Assembly (NCBI RefSeq): GCF_039522585.1
Contig: NZ_BAAADR010000002.1
From: Bisbaumannia salifodinae
Lineage (GTDB): Bacteria; Pseudomonadota; Gammaproteobacteria; Pseudomonadales; Halomonadaceae
DNA: 64,000 bases
Direction: 5' to 3' (one strand)
Part shown: positions 43,703 to 52,700 of the stretch, one piece after another
How the letters are laid out: each line of letters opens with the position of its first letter
Position numbering within the stretch: the first letter of the stretch is position 1
Program-made: the position numbers and the translations under genes
Notes under the pieces: model-generated
Told to the model about the DNA's origin: nothing
Databases searched by the model: none
What the model saw: only the letters and a program-made list of their open reading frames with translations

Positions 43703-46700
43703 TTAGCGACGTTTGCTAAAGCCCACCACTGGATGAAAGCACCACCCTTGAGTGGACTCCGGCAGGGTGACCGTCCCGAAGCGTTTCGCCGCGTTCTCCA
43801 GTGGCAGCTCCATCTCATCCGCCAGTTCCACCAGGGCGTCGAGATAATCCGTGTCGCCCCAGGGACGAATGCGTGGGCCGGCAGCGCCCAGCGGGTCGAT
43901 ACGCCGCAATAGGCTGTCTTCGATCCTGACGTAGAGCCTCTCGCCACGCCTCTTTCCGTCGCGGATCTGGTGCAGCTCCCAGGCCTCGCCGCTCTCATCG
44001 GGCAACAGGACCAGTTCCACCTGTGGGATGGTCTGACGTCGGAAGGGCTGACACTGGGCCATGACGCCCACCAGGTTGACCCTTGGCATGACGTACCAGG
44101 TATAGGCACCCAAGGGCGGTGCGGGCGGGCCGCATTTCAGGCGTCGGCGCTGGCGGGGCGTTAGCTTGTCGAGATCGGCTGGGGCCTCCGGCACGGGTTC
44201 CGCCGGAGGCGCCACCATGTCGCGCGCGAGGCGGGCGTGTTCGAGGTCGACGAGGCTGGTTCGCGGCTGCAGCGCTTCACGTTCGAGAATGCGCGGCCGA
44301 GCATCGATCACCTCCCACTCCTCGGGGCGCAGCAGTTCGTTTAACAAGTGGCTGTCGAGGGGCCAGCCTTCACCCTCAAAGCCGGGCCGGCAGAAGGCCG
44401 GGCGGTCGGGGTTTTCCAGGTAGCTCAGGTTGGTATCGAGCACCATGAGGTTGGGCATATCGCATTTGCCATCGCGATGGCGCCACACCCGCCCGGCCAA
44501 CTGGATCAGCGAGCGCATCGAGGAGGGCTCGACGATGGCCCAGTCGTAGTCATGGTCCCGACCGACCTCGGTCACCGGGCTCCCCAGCACGATAAAGAGT
44601 TGATCCTCCTCGGCGGAGGCATCCAGGCGCCGGCGAATATCGGATAGGCCGAACACCGCCTCGGCGGAGCGGCGATCCAGGGCACGATCGAGTCGCCGCT
44701 CGATGGCCGAACGCATCAGCAACGGATACTGGGAGTGGTAGACGCAAAGGTGGACGCATTGCCCCTCGGTCGCACCCAGACGGAACAACGCCTGGGCAAC
44801 ATCGACGATCGGCTCAATATTGGCCAGGCGGATCAAGCCGAAACTGACCCGCTTGCCGCTATGGGGATCGATACTATGGTGCCGGGCATGCAGGGTGGCG
44901 GCGTGATCTCTCAGCCGCTCGGCGAGGGCCTGGCGAATCTCCTCGCGACGCCGCCCCATCCCCTCCAGTGCCACCAGCTCGGCGCGCCGTCGAACAGGGG
45001 CTTTCGCCAGTTGGCCATGGCGTCGAATCGCGAAGCGACGGTGCGCTTCGGCGAATGCCTTGCCGTCGGGGCAATCGGCGTGCTGGCGATCGTGTTCGTC
45101 GAACCAGGCACAGCAGATATCCAGCGGTCGCCCCGGCTCGCCACGGTTGCGCTGATATTGTGCCCGGCCATCCCGATAGGCCTCATACAGGCCACGCACC
45201 AGGGCCGGAGGCAGTGTCGCCGAAGACAGCAACACCCGTGAGCCGAGCAGGCCGGCCCAGTGCACCAGGCGCGTCAATGCCGGCAAGTCTTGGATATCGA
45301 AATCGTCGACCTCGTCGAGCACCAGATCGCTGCCCATCAGGCGCAGCATGGGGGCGATCTGACGCCCGCCTCGTGTGCCCTCGGTAGCCGGCACCAGATG
45401 ATCGACGGTACAGACCAGGATCGGCGCGGCGACCAGCGCCCTGCTCGCGGGGTCGCCAAGCCGGCGCAATACCGGATGCTCCTCGAAATTGCCCTCGTAG
45501 AGGACATGGCCATCTTCCTCGATCAGCTCCTGGACGGAGGCCGAGCCGGTGCGCTCCGCCTCGCGTTCATGGTGTTCGAACAGCGCCCGGCTGGCGCTGC
45601 CGCCCACCCGGATCGCCAGTTCATCCTCGCCGAGCCTGAGCCGCTCGCGATAGGCCTGGCCTGTCTGCAGGGTGAGGGTGCGCAACCCCAGTGCCACGCT
45701 GAAGCGTGCGCCCTGTTGAGGATCGGCCAGGGCATAGAGGATGCGGCCATTGGCCAGGGTCTTGCCACAGCCGGTGGACGCCATATTGATACCGAAGAAG
45801 CCCTGCCGCTCGCTGCGCTCACGCAGTGACTGGGCCAGGTCGAAGACGCAGTCCTGCCAGCGAAACTGCTTGTTTTCACTGCGCTGGCGAAAGCCCTTGT
45901 GACGCGCCAGGCGGGGCAAATGGCGCATCAGACTGGGCAGACTACGACAGATCGCGGCACTGTGCTTTGCCACGCCCAGCAGGTGCTCGTCCAGGGGCTG
46001 ATTGAACCGCCCCGTCTTGCGAACCGTATTGGCATAGAGCGGATAGCCGGGCTCGCCACGCACCCGCTTGGCAGGCTCTTCCAGGCTGGAGTAGTGGTGA
46101 TCCGCCAGCATCAGAGCGAGTCGCGCCAGATGCATGACATAGGGATTGTCCAGCCACGACTCGGAGCGCCGCGCCTGACGAGCAAGCAGCCGCCGTGCGA
46201 TATGCCGGGCCCGCTCCGCCCACTTCGCGGTGGTGACCGGCAGGGAATGCTCGAAGGTCCAGTAGGGGGTCAGCCGTGCGGCATCCTGGGACTCGGCGAC
46301 CTCGTTCCAGTCGGCGGTGACCAGGCCGGGCAGGTCGCGTAGCTGTTCGGCCTGCACCACTGGACGTGCCTGACGATCGCCACCCTCTCGCCGCTCTCCT
46401 GGTATCATCGGCAGGCGATGGTGGGTAACCACCAGCCAGCCGATGGCGGCGGCCAAGGGTGGCAAGTGGCGAAACGGTGACTCCGGGGCGCCATCCAGGC
46501 CATCCCGCACCAGGCGATCCAACCAGTCGGCGTCCTGAACGGACTCGGACGATGCCAGGCGCTCCAGCCAGCCGACATCCTCGTCATTACCGACGAAGGC
46601 GGCGAAGAGGCGCAGCGAAATCCATTCATGACGATAGAGATTGCGCCCCTCCAGCTTGCCCTCGAGCCGCTGCTGGAAGGCCTGGCATGCCTTGCCCAGG

Positions 46701-47071
46701 TCATGCAGCAGGGCGGCGAGCTCCGCCAGCAGCAGGATATTCTCGCCCGTGTGCCAATCGTTCTCGTCACCGCCACGCAGGATATCCCGCGAGGTGGTGT
46801 TGGTGGGTACCGCGCCTTGTGGATTGAAGCGTCGGGCATCGCCGACGATCCACATCAGCTCGCTGTGATCCCGCCCGCGAATCCAGTGACAGGCCACGGC
46901 GGTGTTCTTGCGTGCCGTCTTGCGCAGCAGCTTCCTGAGCGTAGCGAGTCCTTCCATGGTGATCGGTGTCTGCCAGGTGCGGTCACCGCGACGCTCGGCG
47001 AACTGATCGAGGATGCGGCGCGTCTCCACCAGAGCATTCTTGCTGCATTGAGAGACCAGCAGCACATTCAT
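43703..47071 (-). CDS. cas3: Cas2-Cas3 fusion, type I-F helicase-nuclease
   Basis: Both an adaptation partner of Cas1 and the DNA-degrading effector recruited by Cascade. The 1122-residue protein has an N-terminal Cas2 domain (1-95), an HD nuclease (HDLGK at 123-127; THHRLP; LADHH), and an SF2 helicase with Walker A ASTGCGKT (431-438), Walker B LVLDEVDD (583-590) and motif VI QLAGRVWRHRDG. All catalytic motifs are intact. It overlaps cas1 by 4 bp (ATGA). Confidence 0.98.
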   Translation of the reverse strand: MNVLLVSQCSKNALVETRRILDQFAERRGDRTWQTPITMEGLATLRKLLRKTARKNTAVACHWIRGRDHSELMWIVGDARRFNPQGAVPTNTTSRDILRGGDENDWHTGENILLLAELAALLHDLGKACQAFQQRLEGKLEGRNLYRHEWISLRLFAAFVGNDEDVGWLERLASSESVQDADWLDRLVRDGLDGAPESPFRHLPPLAAAIGWLVVTHHRLPMIPGERREGGDRQARPVVQAEQLRDLPGLVTADWNEVAESQDAARLTPYWTFEHSLPVTTAKWAERARHIARRLLARQARRSESWLDNPYVMHLARLALMLADHHYSSLEEPAKRVRGEPGYPLYANTVRKTGRFNQPLDEHLLGVAKHSAAICRSLPSLMRHLPRLARHKGFRQRSENKQFRWQDCVFDLAQSLRERSERQGFFGINMASTGCGKTLANGRILYALADPQQGARFSVALGLRTLTLQTGQAYRERLRLGEDELAIRVGGSASRALFEHHEREAERTGSASVQELIEEDGHVLYEGNFEEHPVLRRLGDPASRALVAAPILVCTVDHLVPATEGTRGGRQIAPMLRLMGSDLVLDEVDDFDIQDLPALTRLVHWAGLLGSRVLLSSATLPPALVRGLYEAYRDGRAQYQRNRGEPGRPLDICCAWFDEHDRQHADCPDGKAFAEAHRRFAIRRHGQLAKAPVRRRAELVALEGMGRRREEIRQALAERLRDHAATLHARHHSIDPHSGKRVSFGLIRLANIEPIVDVAQALFRLGATEGQCVHLCVYHSQYPLLMRSAIERRLDRALDRRSAEAVFGLSDIRRRLDASAEEDQLFIVLGSPVTEVGRDHDYDWAIVEPSSMRSLIQLAGRVWRHRDGKCDMPNLMVLDTNLSYLENPDRPAFCRPGFEGEGWPLDSHLLNELLRPEEWEVIDARPRILEREALQPRTSLVDLEHARLARDMVAPPAEPVPEAPADLDKLTPRQRRRLKCGPPAPPLGAYTWYVMPRVNLVGVMAQCQPFRRQTIPQVELVLLPDESGEAWELHQIRDGKRRGERLYVRIEDSLLRRIDPLGAAGPRIRPWGDTDYLDALVELADEMELPLENAAKRFGTVTLPESTQGWCFHPVVGFSKRR

Positions 47072-48042
47072 GCCTGAACCTCCCCCAGATCCTCAGCGAC
47101 CGCCTTCAAGGTATCGATCATGAAGTCGAGGGATTCGGTTCGGGTCAGTCGTTCGATGCAGGACTGGCGAAACTCCTGCTCCTCGTCGCCTCGCATGGCG
47201 GAGAGAAAGGCCTGAGGCAGGATGACCGCATCCTTGACCAGGTCGGCCACATCGAAGACCAGGCCGCCACGACGGGTCTTGCCATGCAGCACCGCCAAGC
47301 CATGCGGGATACCCAGCACCCAGGTAGCCGTGGCGGCCAGCCCATAGGCGAGATAGTTGCCATGATCGAGGAAACGGTTGGCGGGGTCGGTGCCGCTGCC
47401 GCGCTTGGCCCGGGTGAAATCACCATAGCTCACCGCCTGGGCGGCAAGCTTGAAGAGGCCCTTGGTTAGGCGAGCCTCCAGGGTCAACAGGTCGGTCGTG
47501 CTGGGCGCCTGCCCGATGGCCTCGCGATGCTGGCCAAGCACTTTCCGCAGCGCCTCGGGAGTCACCGCGAAGCCGGCCTCCTTGAGTGGCCGGCCCACCC
47601 AGAGCGCTTCGACCCGCGACAACCGCGCCAGTTGGAACGCCCGGGCGGCCTCCAGACGCTTCTCGTCGTCGAACCAGAAGCGCACCCAATGTTGCAGGTA
47701 TTCGGTGGGCCGGTATTCGCTCTGGGGCGTCAGCCAGGCGATATCCACATCGACCTCGTTGGCGGCAAACAGCGGCGTGCCGCCGCCACCGCAGAAACCG
47801 ACCAGCACCCCGGCCTTGGCCAGTTCCCGCATCGCTGCCTGGGTGATGGAAGTACCGGTGCCCAGCAGCAACGAGGTGGTATTGGCGATAGGGATATTCC
47901 AGTAGAGCGACTGTCGCCCCTCGTCGGTGACATACTCGACGCGACCGCCATTGACCAGCACCCGGCAGTGCTGCAGGTAATAGAGATTGGCCCGCTTCGA
48001 GTGGAGTATCGTTTTCAGATCGGAGGGGGATAGGTCATCCAT
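47068..48042 (-). CDS. cas1: Cas1 integrase, type I-F
   Basis: Integrates new spacers at the leader end as a complex with the Cas2 domain of Cas2-3. The 324-residue protein has the Cas1f blocks RANLYYLQHCRVLVNGGRVEY, NTTSLLLGTGTSITQAAM, the metal ligands in ALWVGRPLKEAGF (Glu region) and HGLAVLHGKTRRGGLVFDVADLVKD. First gene of the cas operon. The active-site pattern appears complete, so adaptation is probably functional. Confidence 0.97.
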   Translation of the reverse strand: MDDLSPSDLKTILHSKRANLYYLQHCRVLVNGGRVEYVTDEGRQSLYWNIPIANTTSLLLGTGTSITQAAMRELAKAGVLVGFCGGGGTPLFAANEVDVDIAWLTPQSEYRPTEYLQHWVRFWFDDEKRLEAARAFQLARLSRVEALWVGRPLKEAGFAVTPEALRKVLGQHREAIGQAPSTTDLLTLEARLTKGLFKLAAQAVSYGDFTRAKRGSGTDPANRFLDHGNYLAYGLAATATWVLGIPHGLAVLHGKTRRGGLVFDVADLVKDAVILPQAFLSAMRGDEEQEFRQSCIERLTRTESLDFMIDTLKAVAEDLGEVQA

Positions 48043-48243
48043 GACGAGTCCTTGCTCTGGCAGGTCTCTCTATCCAAGCACTCCTACCCCGGCTTCACCA
48101 CCTGCGGTGCCAACGCACTGCCACCGCTTTGATCTCCGTCACCCCTCCTGACCGTGGATCACTGCCGCCCCTCGCAGTGCCTGGCCGTACTGCTACGACA
48201 AACCTTCGTCCCCGGCAGCGATTGACGGCGCCACGACAAAATA

Positions 48244-48258
48244 TGTTATAACATAACA
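48244..48258. promoter_or_regulatory. Zur box upstream of the zinc permease
   Basis: TGTTAT-AAC-ATAACA, a perfect inverted repeat with 3-nt spacing, the core of the gammaproteobacterial Zur box (TGTTATANTATAACA). It ends 18 bp before the permease start. The rest of the 234-bp gap to cas1 shows no further feature. Confidence 0.88.
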
Positions 48259-48276
48259 AATACTAGAGGCCTGCCC

Positions 48277-49161
48277 ATGTCGGACGCCCTGCACTGGTGG
48301 CTCCTTGCCCCCTTCGATTACGCCTTTATGCGCCGGGCCCTGGCGGCCTGCGTGGTACTGGCCCTGACCACGCCGGTGGTGGGGGTGCTGCTGACACTGC
48401 GCGGCATGAGTCTGATGGGCGAGGCGCTCTCCCATGCCATTCTGCCGGGGGTGGCACTGGCCTTCGTGCTGGCGGGCTTCTCGCTGCCCCTGATGATGCT
48501 GGGCGGCGTGGCGGCCGGGCTGGTCACGGTCTTGCTGGCGGGGGGCGTCTCCCTGGTCGCCGGCCTCAGGGAGGATGCCGCCATGGCCAGCCTCTTCCTG
48601 ACGGCCATGGCCGCGGGGGTGATGGGTATCTCGCTGTCCGGCAATGCCCTGGACCTGGGGCATGTGCTGTTCGGCTCGATTCTCGGCGTGGATCGCCAGA
48701 CGCTGTTGCTGGTGGCCACGGCCGGCAGCCTGGTGCTGGCGGTGCTGGCCTTGACCTTCCGCACCCTGGTGGTGGAGTGCCTGGACCCCGGCTTCCTGAC
48801 CCTGCAGGGGCGTCATGCCGGCTGGACCCAGGCGCTCTTCATGGGCCTGGTGGTCATCAGCCTGGTGATCGGCTTCCAGGCCCTGGGCACCCTGATGGCG
48901 GCGGGCCTGATGCTGCTGCCGGCGGCCATGGCGCGCTTCTGGAGCCACCGCCTGGAGGGCATGATCGCCATCGCCACGGCCTGGGCCCTGGTATCGGGCC
49001 TGGCGGGGCTGCTGGCGTCCTATCATCTGGCCCTGCCGGCGGGCCCCAGCATCGTGCTGCTGGCCGGCGCCGGCTATGTCGTGTCGATCCTGGTGGGGCC
49101 CAAGGGTGGCTGGCTCGCGCGCCGACGGCAGTCGCGGCTACGCCGGGAGGTGACGCCATGA
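48277..49161 (+). CDS. Zinc/metal ABC transporter permease, ZnuB family (first paralogue)
   Basis: The 294-residue inner-membrane protein has about eight helices and the ABC-3 blocks MRRALAACVVLALTTPVVG, LRGMSLMGEALSHAILPGVAL and VVECLDPGF. It is closely related to the second permease at 50184 over its whole length. A perfect Zur box stands immediately upstream, so zinc-repressed expression is likely. No ATPase or binding protein adjoins it; it may share those of the downstream unit or replace its permease. Confidence 0.9.
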   Translation: MSDALHWWLLAPFDYAFMRRALAACVVLALTTPVVGVLLTLRGMSLMGEALSHAILPGVALAFVLAGFSLPLMMLGGVAAGLVTVLLAGGVSLVAGLREDAAMASLFLTAMAAGVMGISLSGNALDLGHVLFGSILGVDRQTLLLVATAGSLVLAVLALTFRTLVVECLDPGFLTLQGRHAGWTQALFMGLVVISLVIGFQALGTLMAAGLMLLPAAMARFWSHRLEGMIAIATAWALVSGLAGLLASYHLALPAGPSIVLLAGAGYVVSILVGPKGGWLARRRQSRLRREVTP

Positions 49162-49268
49162 GTCCTTCAGGGGCTGCCATTCCGTGCAAAATTCTCGATA
49201 CTGCCCGCTTTCGGGGCCAAGACCCGGTGCAAGTCGCAGGAAGTCGTGTCATCATTTCCGGCTTTCTT

Positions 49269-49291
49269 GTTATGTTATATCTACGCTTTTC
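49269..49291. promoter_or_regulatory. Weak Zur-box-like site before the second importer unit
   Basis: Read on the minus strand, GAAAAGCGTAGATATAACAT matches GAAA and the right half TATAACAT of the Zur consensus, but the left half is poor. It lies just upstream of a small ORF and the ATPase gene. Confidence 0.5.
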
Positions 49292-49309
49292 GGTTGAGAG
49301 GGCCACTGC

Positions 49310-49459
49310 ATGGCACACCGCTCACATCGGCACCGCCAGGAAGGACCGTGCCACTTCTCATTGATGTCGCTCTCCGCCGGGCGCCGCCTGCTGCTGGCGG
49401 CCGCGCCGCTGGCGGCGCTGTGGTTGACGGTCGCCTGGGCCGCGGGATGGTGGGGCTGA
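49310..49459 (+). CDS. Small membrane protein preceding the zinc ATPase
   Basis: A 49-residue ORF: a His/Arg-rich start (MAHRSHRHRQEG) and one clear transmembrane helix (LLLAAAPLAALWLTVAWAA). Its TGA overlaps the ATG of the ATPase (ATGA), a typical coupling, and AGAGG precedes the start. The family is not recognised. The His-rich N-terminus could bind metal, but this is inference. Confidence 0.5.
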   Translation: MAHRSHRHRQEGPCHFSLMSLSAGRRLLLAAAPLAALWLTVAWAAGWWG

Positions 49460-50190
49460 TGGTTGGCGACGCTTCCAGCCGGCTACGGCTGCACGACCTG
49501 AGCCTGGCCCAGGCCAAGCGCACCGTCCTCGAGCAGGTGGACGGGCGCTTCCGCGACGGCGCCATCACCGCCCTGATCGGCGCCAACGGCGCCGGCAAGA
49601 GCACCCTGATCCAGGGCATCATGGGGCTGCTGCCGCCCCTCGCCGGGAAGGTGGAGTGCGCGGTGCCCAAGGAACGCCGCGCCTGGCTGCCCCAGCAGCT
49701 GGCCCTGGACCTGACCTTCCCGATGAGCGTCGAGGAGCTGGTGATGACCGGCAGCTGGCCCAGCCATGGGGCGCTCAAGGGCTACTGCAAGAATCACTAC
49801 CGCAAGGGGCGCGAGGTGATGAGCCGGCTGGGTATCTCGCACCTGGCGCACCGCCCCCTGGGCGAGCTCTCCGGCGGCCAGCGCCAGCGCGCCCTGATCG
49901 GGCGCACCCTGATGCAGGAGGCCGAGCTGCTGCTGCTCGACGAGCCCTTCGCCAACGTGGATGCCGAGACCGTCGGCGTGATCATGAAGGTGCTGCGCGA
50001 GATGGCCGATGCCGGCGCCACCATTATCGTGGTGCTCCACGATATGGAGCAGCTGTCGCGGCTGGCCGATGAGGTGATGGTGCTGGGCGGCGGTCATGCC
50101 CGCTGGACCACGGTGGAGGAGGTCGCCGGCGGCCGCGCCGATCGGGTCACGCCGCTCTCCCTGGGGATTCCGGGGGTGCAGGCATGCTAG
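49459..50190 (+). CDS. znuC: Zinc ABC transporter ATPase, ZnuC family
   Basis: The 243-residue ATPase has Walker A GANGAGKST, Q-loop LPQQLALDLTFPMSVEEL, signature LSGGQRQRALIGRTL, Walker B LLLLDEPFANVD and the switch His in VVLHDMEQL, all intact. The DEPFANVD form and adjacent genes mark it as the metal-importer (MntB/ZnuC) group. ATG at 49459 overlaps the small upstream ORF; the permease ATG overlaps its end by 7 bp. Confidence 0.92.
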   Translation: MVGDASSRLRLHDLSLAQAKRTVLEQVDGRFRDGAITALIGANGAGKSTLIQGIMGLLPPLAGKVECAVPKERRAWLPQQLALDLTFPMSVEELVMTGSWPSHGALKGYCKNHYRKGREVMSRLGISHLAHRPLGELSGGQRQRALIGRTLMQEAELLLLDEPFANVDAETVGVIMKVLREMADAGATIIVVLHDMEQLSRLADEVMVLGGGHARWTTVEEVAGGRADRVTPLSLGIPGVQAC

Positions 50191-51074
50191 AACTCCTGCA
50201 TGAGTGGCTGATCGCGCCCTTCGACTACGGCTTCATGAAGCGCGCCTTCGTGGCCGGCCTGGCGCTGTCCCTGGCCGCCCCGCCCCTAGGGGTCTTCCTG
50301 ATGATGCGCGGCATGAGCCTGATCGGCGATGCCATGGCCCACGCCATCCTGCCGGGGGTCGCCCTGGGCTTCCTGCTGGCAGGCTTCTCGCTGCCGGTGA
50401 TGAGCCTGGGCGGCATCCTCTCCGGCCTGCTGGTGGCGACCCTGGCGGGCAGCGTGTCGCAGATGACCGGCCATCGGGAGGACTCGGCCATGGCCAGCTT
50501 CTTCCTGATCTCGCTGGCCGCCGGGGTGATGCTGGTCTCCCTGGGGGGCAGCAGCGTCGACCTCACCCATGTGCTGTTCGGCTCCATCCTGGCCGTCAAT
50601 ACCCAGGCCCTGGTGCTGATCACCGCCATCAGCAGCGTCATCGTGCTGACCATGGCCTGGCTGTTCCGCGCCCTGGTGGTGGAGTGCCTGGACCCGCTGT
50701 TCCTGCGCGGCCAGGGCATGCGCAGCGGCCTGGTGCACGGCGTCTTCCTGGGCCTGCTGGTGCTCAACCTGACCGCCGGCTTCCAGACCCTGGGCACCCT
50801 GATGGCGGTGGGCCTGATGATGCTGCCGGCCACCACGGCGCGCTTCTGGAGCAAGCGCCTGGAAGGGCTGATCGGCGTCGCCGTGGTCTGGGCCATGCTG
50901 GCCAGCAGCGGCGGCCTGCTGCTGTCGTACCACCTGAGCATCCCCTCGGGCCCGGCGATTATCCTGCTGGCCGGCAGCGGCTATGTGCTCTCCGCCCTGC
51001 TGGGCCGCCACCATAGCCTGCTGGCCAGGTACCGGCGGCAGGCCACCCCCCTGGAAACCGGCGAGGCCGCCTAG
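50184..51074 (+). CDS. znuB: Zinc/metal ABC transporter permease, ZnuB family (second paralogue)
   Basis: The 296-residue ABC-3 permease with about eight helices contains MMRGMSLIGDAMAHAILPGVALGF, HVLFGSILAVNTQ and VVECLDPLFLRGQG. It overlaps the ATPase gene and is followed 37 bp later by the binding protein, forming a complete importer unit. It is evidently a paralogue of the orphan permease at 48277. Confidence 0.93.
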   Translation: MLELLHEWLIAPFDYGFMKRAFVAGLALSLAAPPLGVFLMMRGMSLIGDAMAHAILPGVALGFLLAGFSLPVMSLGGILSGLLVATLAGSVSQMTGHREDSAMASFFLISLAAGVMLVSLGGSSVDLTHVLFGSILAVNTQALVLITAISSVIVLTMAWLFRALVVECLDPLFLRGQGMRSGLVHGVFLGLLVLNLTAGFQTLGTLMAVGLMMLPATTARFWSKRLEGLIGVAVVWAMLASSGGLLLSYHLSIPSGPAIILLAGSGYVLSALLGRHHSLLARYRRQATPLETGEAA

Positions 51075-51111
51075 GCCTCGCCACCCTACCTTCGATTCGA
51101 GGAAGCTAGAT

Positions 51112-52308
51112 ATGCGCAAGCCCCTTGCCCTTGGAATGCTGCTGGGTGCCGCCGGCACCCTGGCCGCCGCGCCCCTCTACGCCGACGAGCGCCTCGCGGT
51201 GGTGGCCAGTTTCAGCATCCTGGCCGACATGGTGGAGAACGTCGGCGGCGAGCACGTTCAGGTGCATGCCCTGGTGGGCCAGGACAGCGATGCCCATGTC
51301 TACTCCCCCAGCCCCCGGGATGCCCGCGCCATCGCCGATGCCGACCTGGTGGTCTTCAACGGCCTGCGCTTCGAGGGCTGGATGGAGCGGCTGATCGACT
51401 CCAGCGACTATGCCGGCGCCCTGGTCACCACCACCGAGGGCATCGAGCGGCTCGGCTACCAGGGTCACGATGACCATGGGCATAACGATCACGACGATCA
51501 CGGCCACGACGACCATGACGATCATGGGCATGACGGCCACGATGATCATGGTCACGACGACCATAATGATCACGGATCCGATGACCATGGCCCCGATGAC
51601 CATGGGCAAGACGACCATGAGGGCCATGCCCATGGCGATGATGATCCCCATGCCTGGCAGGATCTGGCCAGGGCCAGGGTCTATGTGGGCAATATCCTCG
51701 ATGGCCTGGTCGAGGCCGACCCGACCAACGAGTCGGCCTACCGTGCCAATGCCGAGCGCTATATCAACGAGATCGAGGCCACCGACGCCGAGATCCGCGA
51801 GCTGCTGGGCGAGATTCCCGCCTCCACCAGCATCATCACCGGCCACGATTCCTTCGGCTACTTCGCCAGCGCCTATGGGCTGCGCTTCCTGTCGCCGGTG
51901 GGCCTCTCCACCGAGGCCGAGCCCTCCGCCGCCGATATGGCCCAGTTGATCGACGTGATCCGCGAACAGGACGTACGCGCCCTGTTTCACGAGAACATGA
52001 CCAGTCCGGCGGTGATCAACCAACTGGCCGAGGAGACCGGCCTGCCCATCGCCGGCACCCTCTATGCTGATGCCCTGGCCGCCGAGGGCGAGGCCAACAC
52101 CTACCTGGGCATGATGCGCCATAACGCCCAGGTGCTGCATGCGGCCCTGGCCGAGCCGGGGCATGACGACCACGACGACCACGACGACCACGACGACCAC
52201 GACGACCACGACGACCACGACGACCACGACGACCACGACGACCACGACGACCACGACGACCACGACGACCACGACGACCACGACGAGGATCATGGCCATA
52301 GCCACTGA
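51112..52308 (+). CDS. znuA: Zinc-binding periplasmic protein, ZnuA family, with two His/Asp-rich regions
   Basis: Cluster A-I metal-binding protein of 398 residues with a signal peptide (1-24, ending PLYA). Likely Zn ligands are His62 (DAHVYSP), His180 (DDPHAW), the His in ITGHDSFGYF and a late acidic residue. Between the first two is a His/Asp loop (about 119-178), usual for ZnuA. Unusually, a second His/Asp tail (about 349-398) is built of 13 HDD triplets encoded by near-identical 9-bp units. It probably buffers zinc before transfer to the permease. Confidence 0.95.
   Translation: MRKPLALGMLLGAAGTLAAAPLYADERLAVVASFSILADMVENVGGEHVQVHALVGQDSDAHVYSPSPRDARAIADADLVVFNGLRFEGWMERLIDSSDYAGALVTTTEGIERLGYQGHDDHGHNDHDDHGHDDHDDHGHDGHDDHGHDDHNDHGSDDHGPDDHGQDDHEGHAHGDDDPHAWQDLARARVYVGNILDGLVEADPTNESAYRANAERYINEIEATDAEIRELLGEIPASTSIITGHDSFGYFASAYGLRFLSPVGLSTEAEPSAADMAQLIDVIREQDVRALFHENMTSPAVINQLAEETGLPIAGTLYADALAAEGEANTYLGMMRHNAQVLHAALAEPGHDDHDDHDDHDDHDDHDDHDDHDDHDDHDDHDDHDDHDDHDEDHGHSH
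52162..52287 (+). repeat. 9-bp tandem repeat encoding HDD
   Basis: Unit CACGACGAC; 12 perfect copies at 52171-52278, flanked by one variant copy on each side (CATGACGAC and CACGACGAG). Length change by replication slippage would stay in frame and alter the number of HDD triplets in the ZnuA-like tail. Confidence 0.97.
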
Positions 52309-52332
52309 TCGACGACGAGTTTGGCTGGATTG

Positions 52333-52358
52333 GGCGCTGCTTCGGCAGCGCCTTTTTT
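52333..52358 (+). terminator. Rho-independent terminator of the zinc operon
   Basis: GGCGCTGC-TTCG-GCAGCGCC followed by six T residues, 24 bp after the ZnuA-like stop codon. Confidence 0.95.
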
Positions 52359-52365
52359 ATGGTTC

Positions 52366-52612
52366 ATCGCAGATTAGCGTGAAGCCACGACATAGCTGAT
52401 CTCCGGCTTGCTACTGTGGGAGTCCGGATTCCGGCGGTCCGACGCATCGGCGATTGGGCGACGCAGTCGCCCCTGGTGATAACCCGGATCGCCCTTCGGG
52501 CGAATCGCGCGGAACCGGGACGCCGGACCGCCGAGCTCCCACAGAAACCATGGTGGCGGCTTGCAGGCAACATAGAATCTCCCACAGTGGTACTCACGCC
52601 AAAGTGCGATGA
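52366..52612. repeat. MITE/REP-like element, copy B (inverted to copy A)
   Basis: A 247-bp non-coding element whose outer 57 bp (52366-52422) and 34 bp (52579-52612) are inverted copies of the ends of the element at 24098-24271. The interior is longer and contains palindromes such as CCGGATTCCGG, ATCGCCCTTCGGGCGAT-like and the flanking GTGGGAG...CTCCCAC. It fills most of the gap between the zinc operon and the TVP38 gene. Confidence 0.8.
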
Positions 52613-52700
52613 GCCTTTTTTATTCTCGGTCGGGTCGCCGGCCAGGCCCCGCAACGCGGTGCCATACTGAGTAAACCCCTCAACCGCATGCGCAGGTGCC

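Noticed and set aside
49158..49364. 68-codon frame starting at the ATGA overlap with the first zinc permease stop
   Set aside because: The overlap is attractive, but the peptide has no helix or family match, lacks a ribosome site and runs through the Zur-like site before the next unit.
51106..52305. Minus-strand open frame opposite the zinc-binding protein, beginning with a long valine run
   Set aside because: The valine run is the complement of the HDD-encoding repeat; the plus-strand gene has a signal peptide, ligands and ribosome site.
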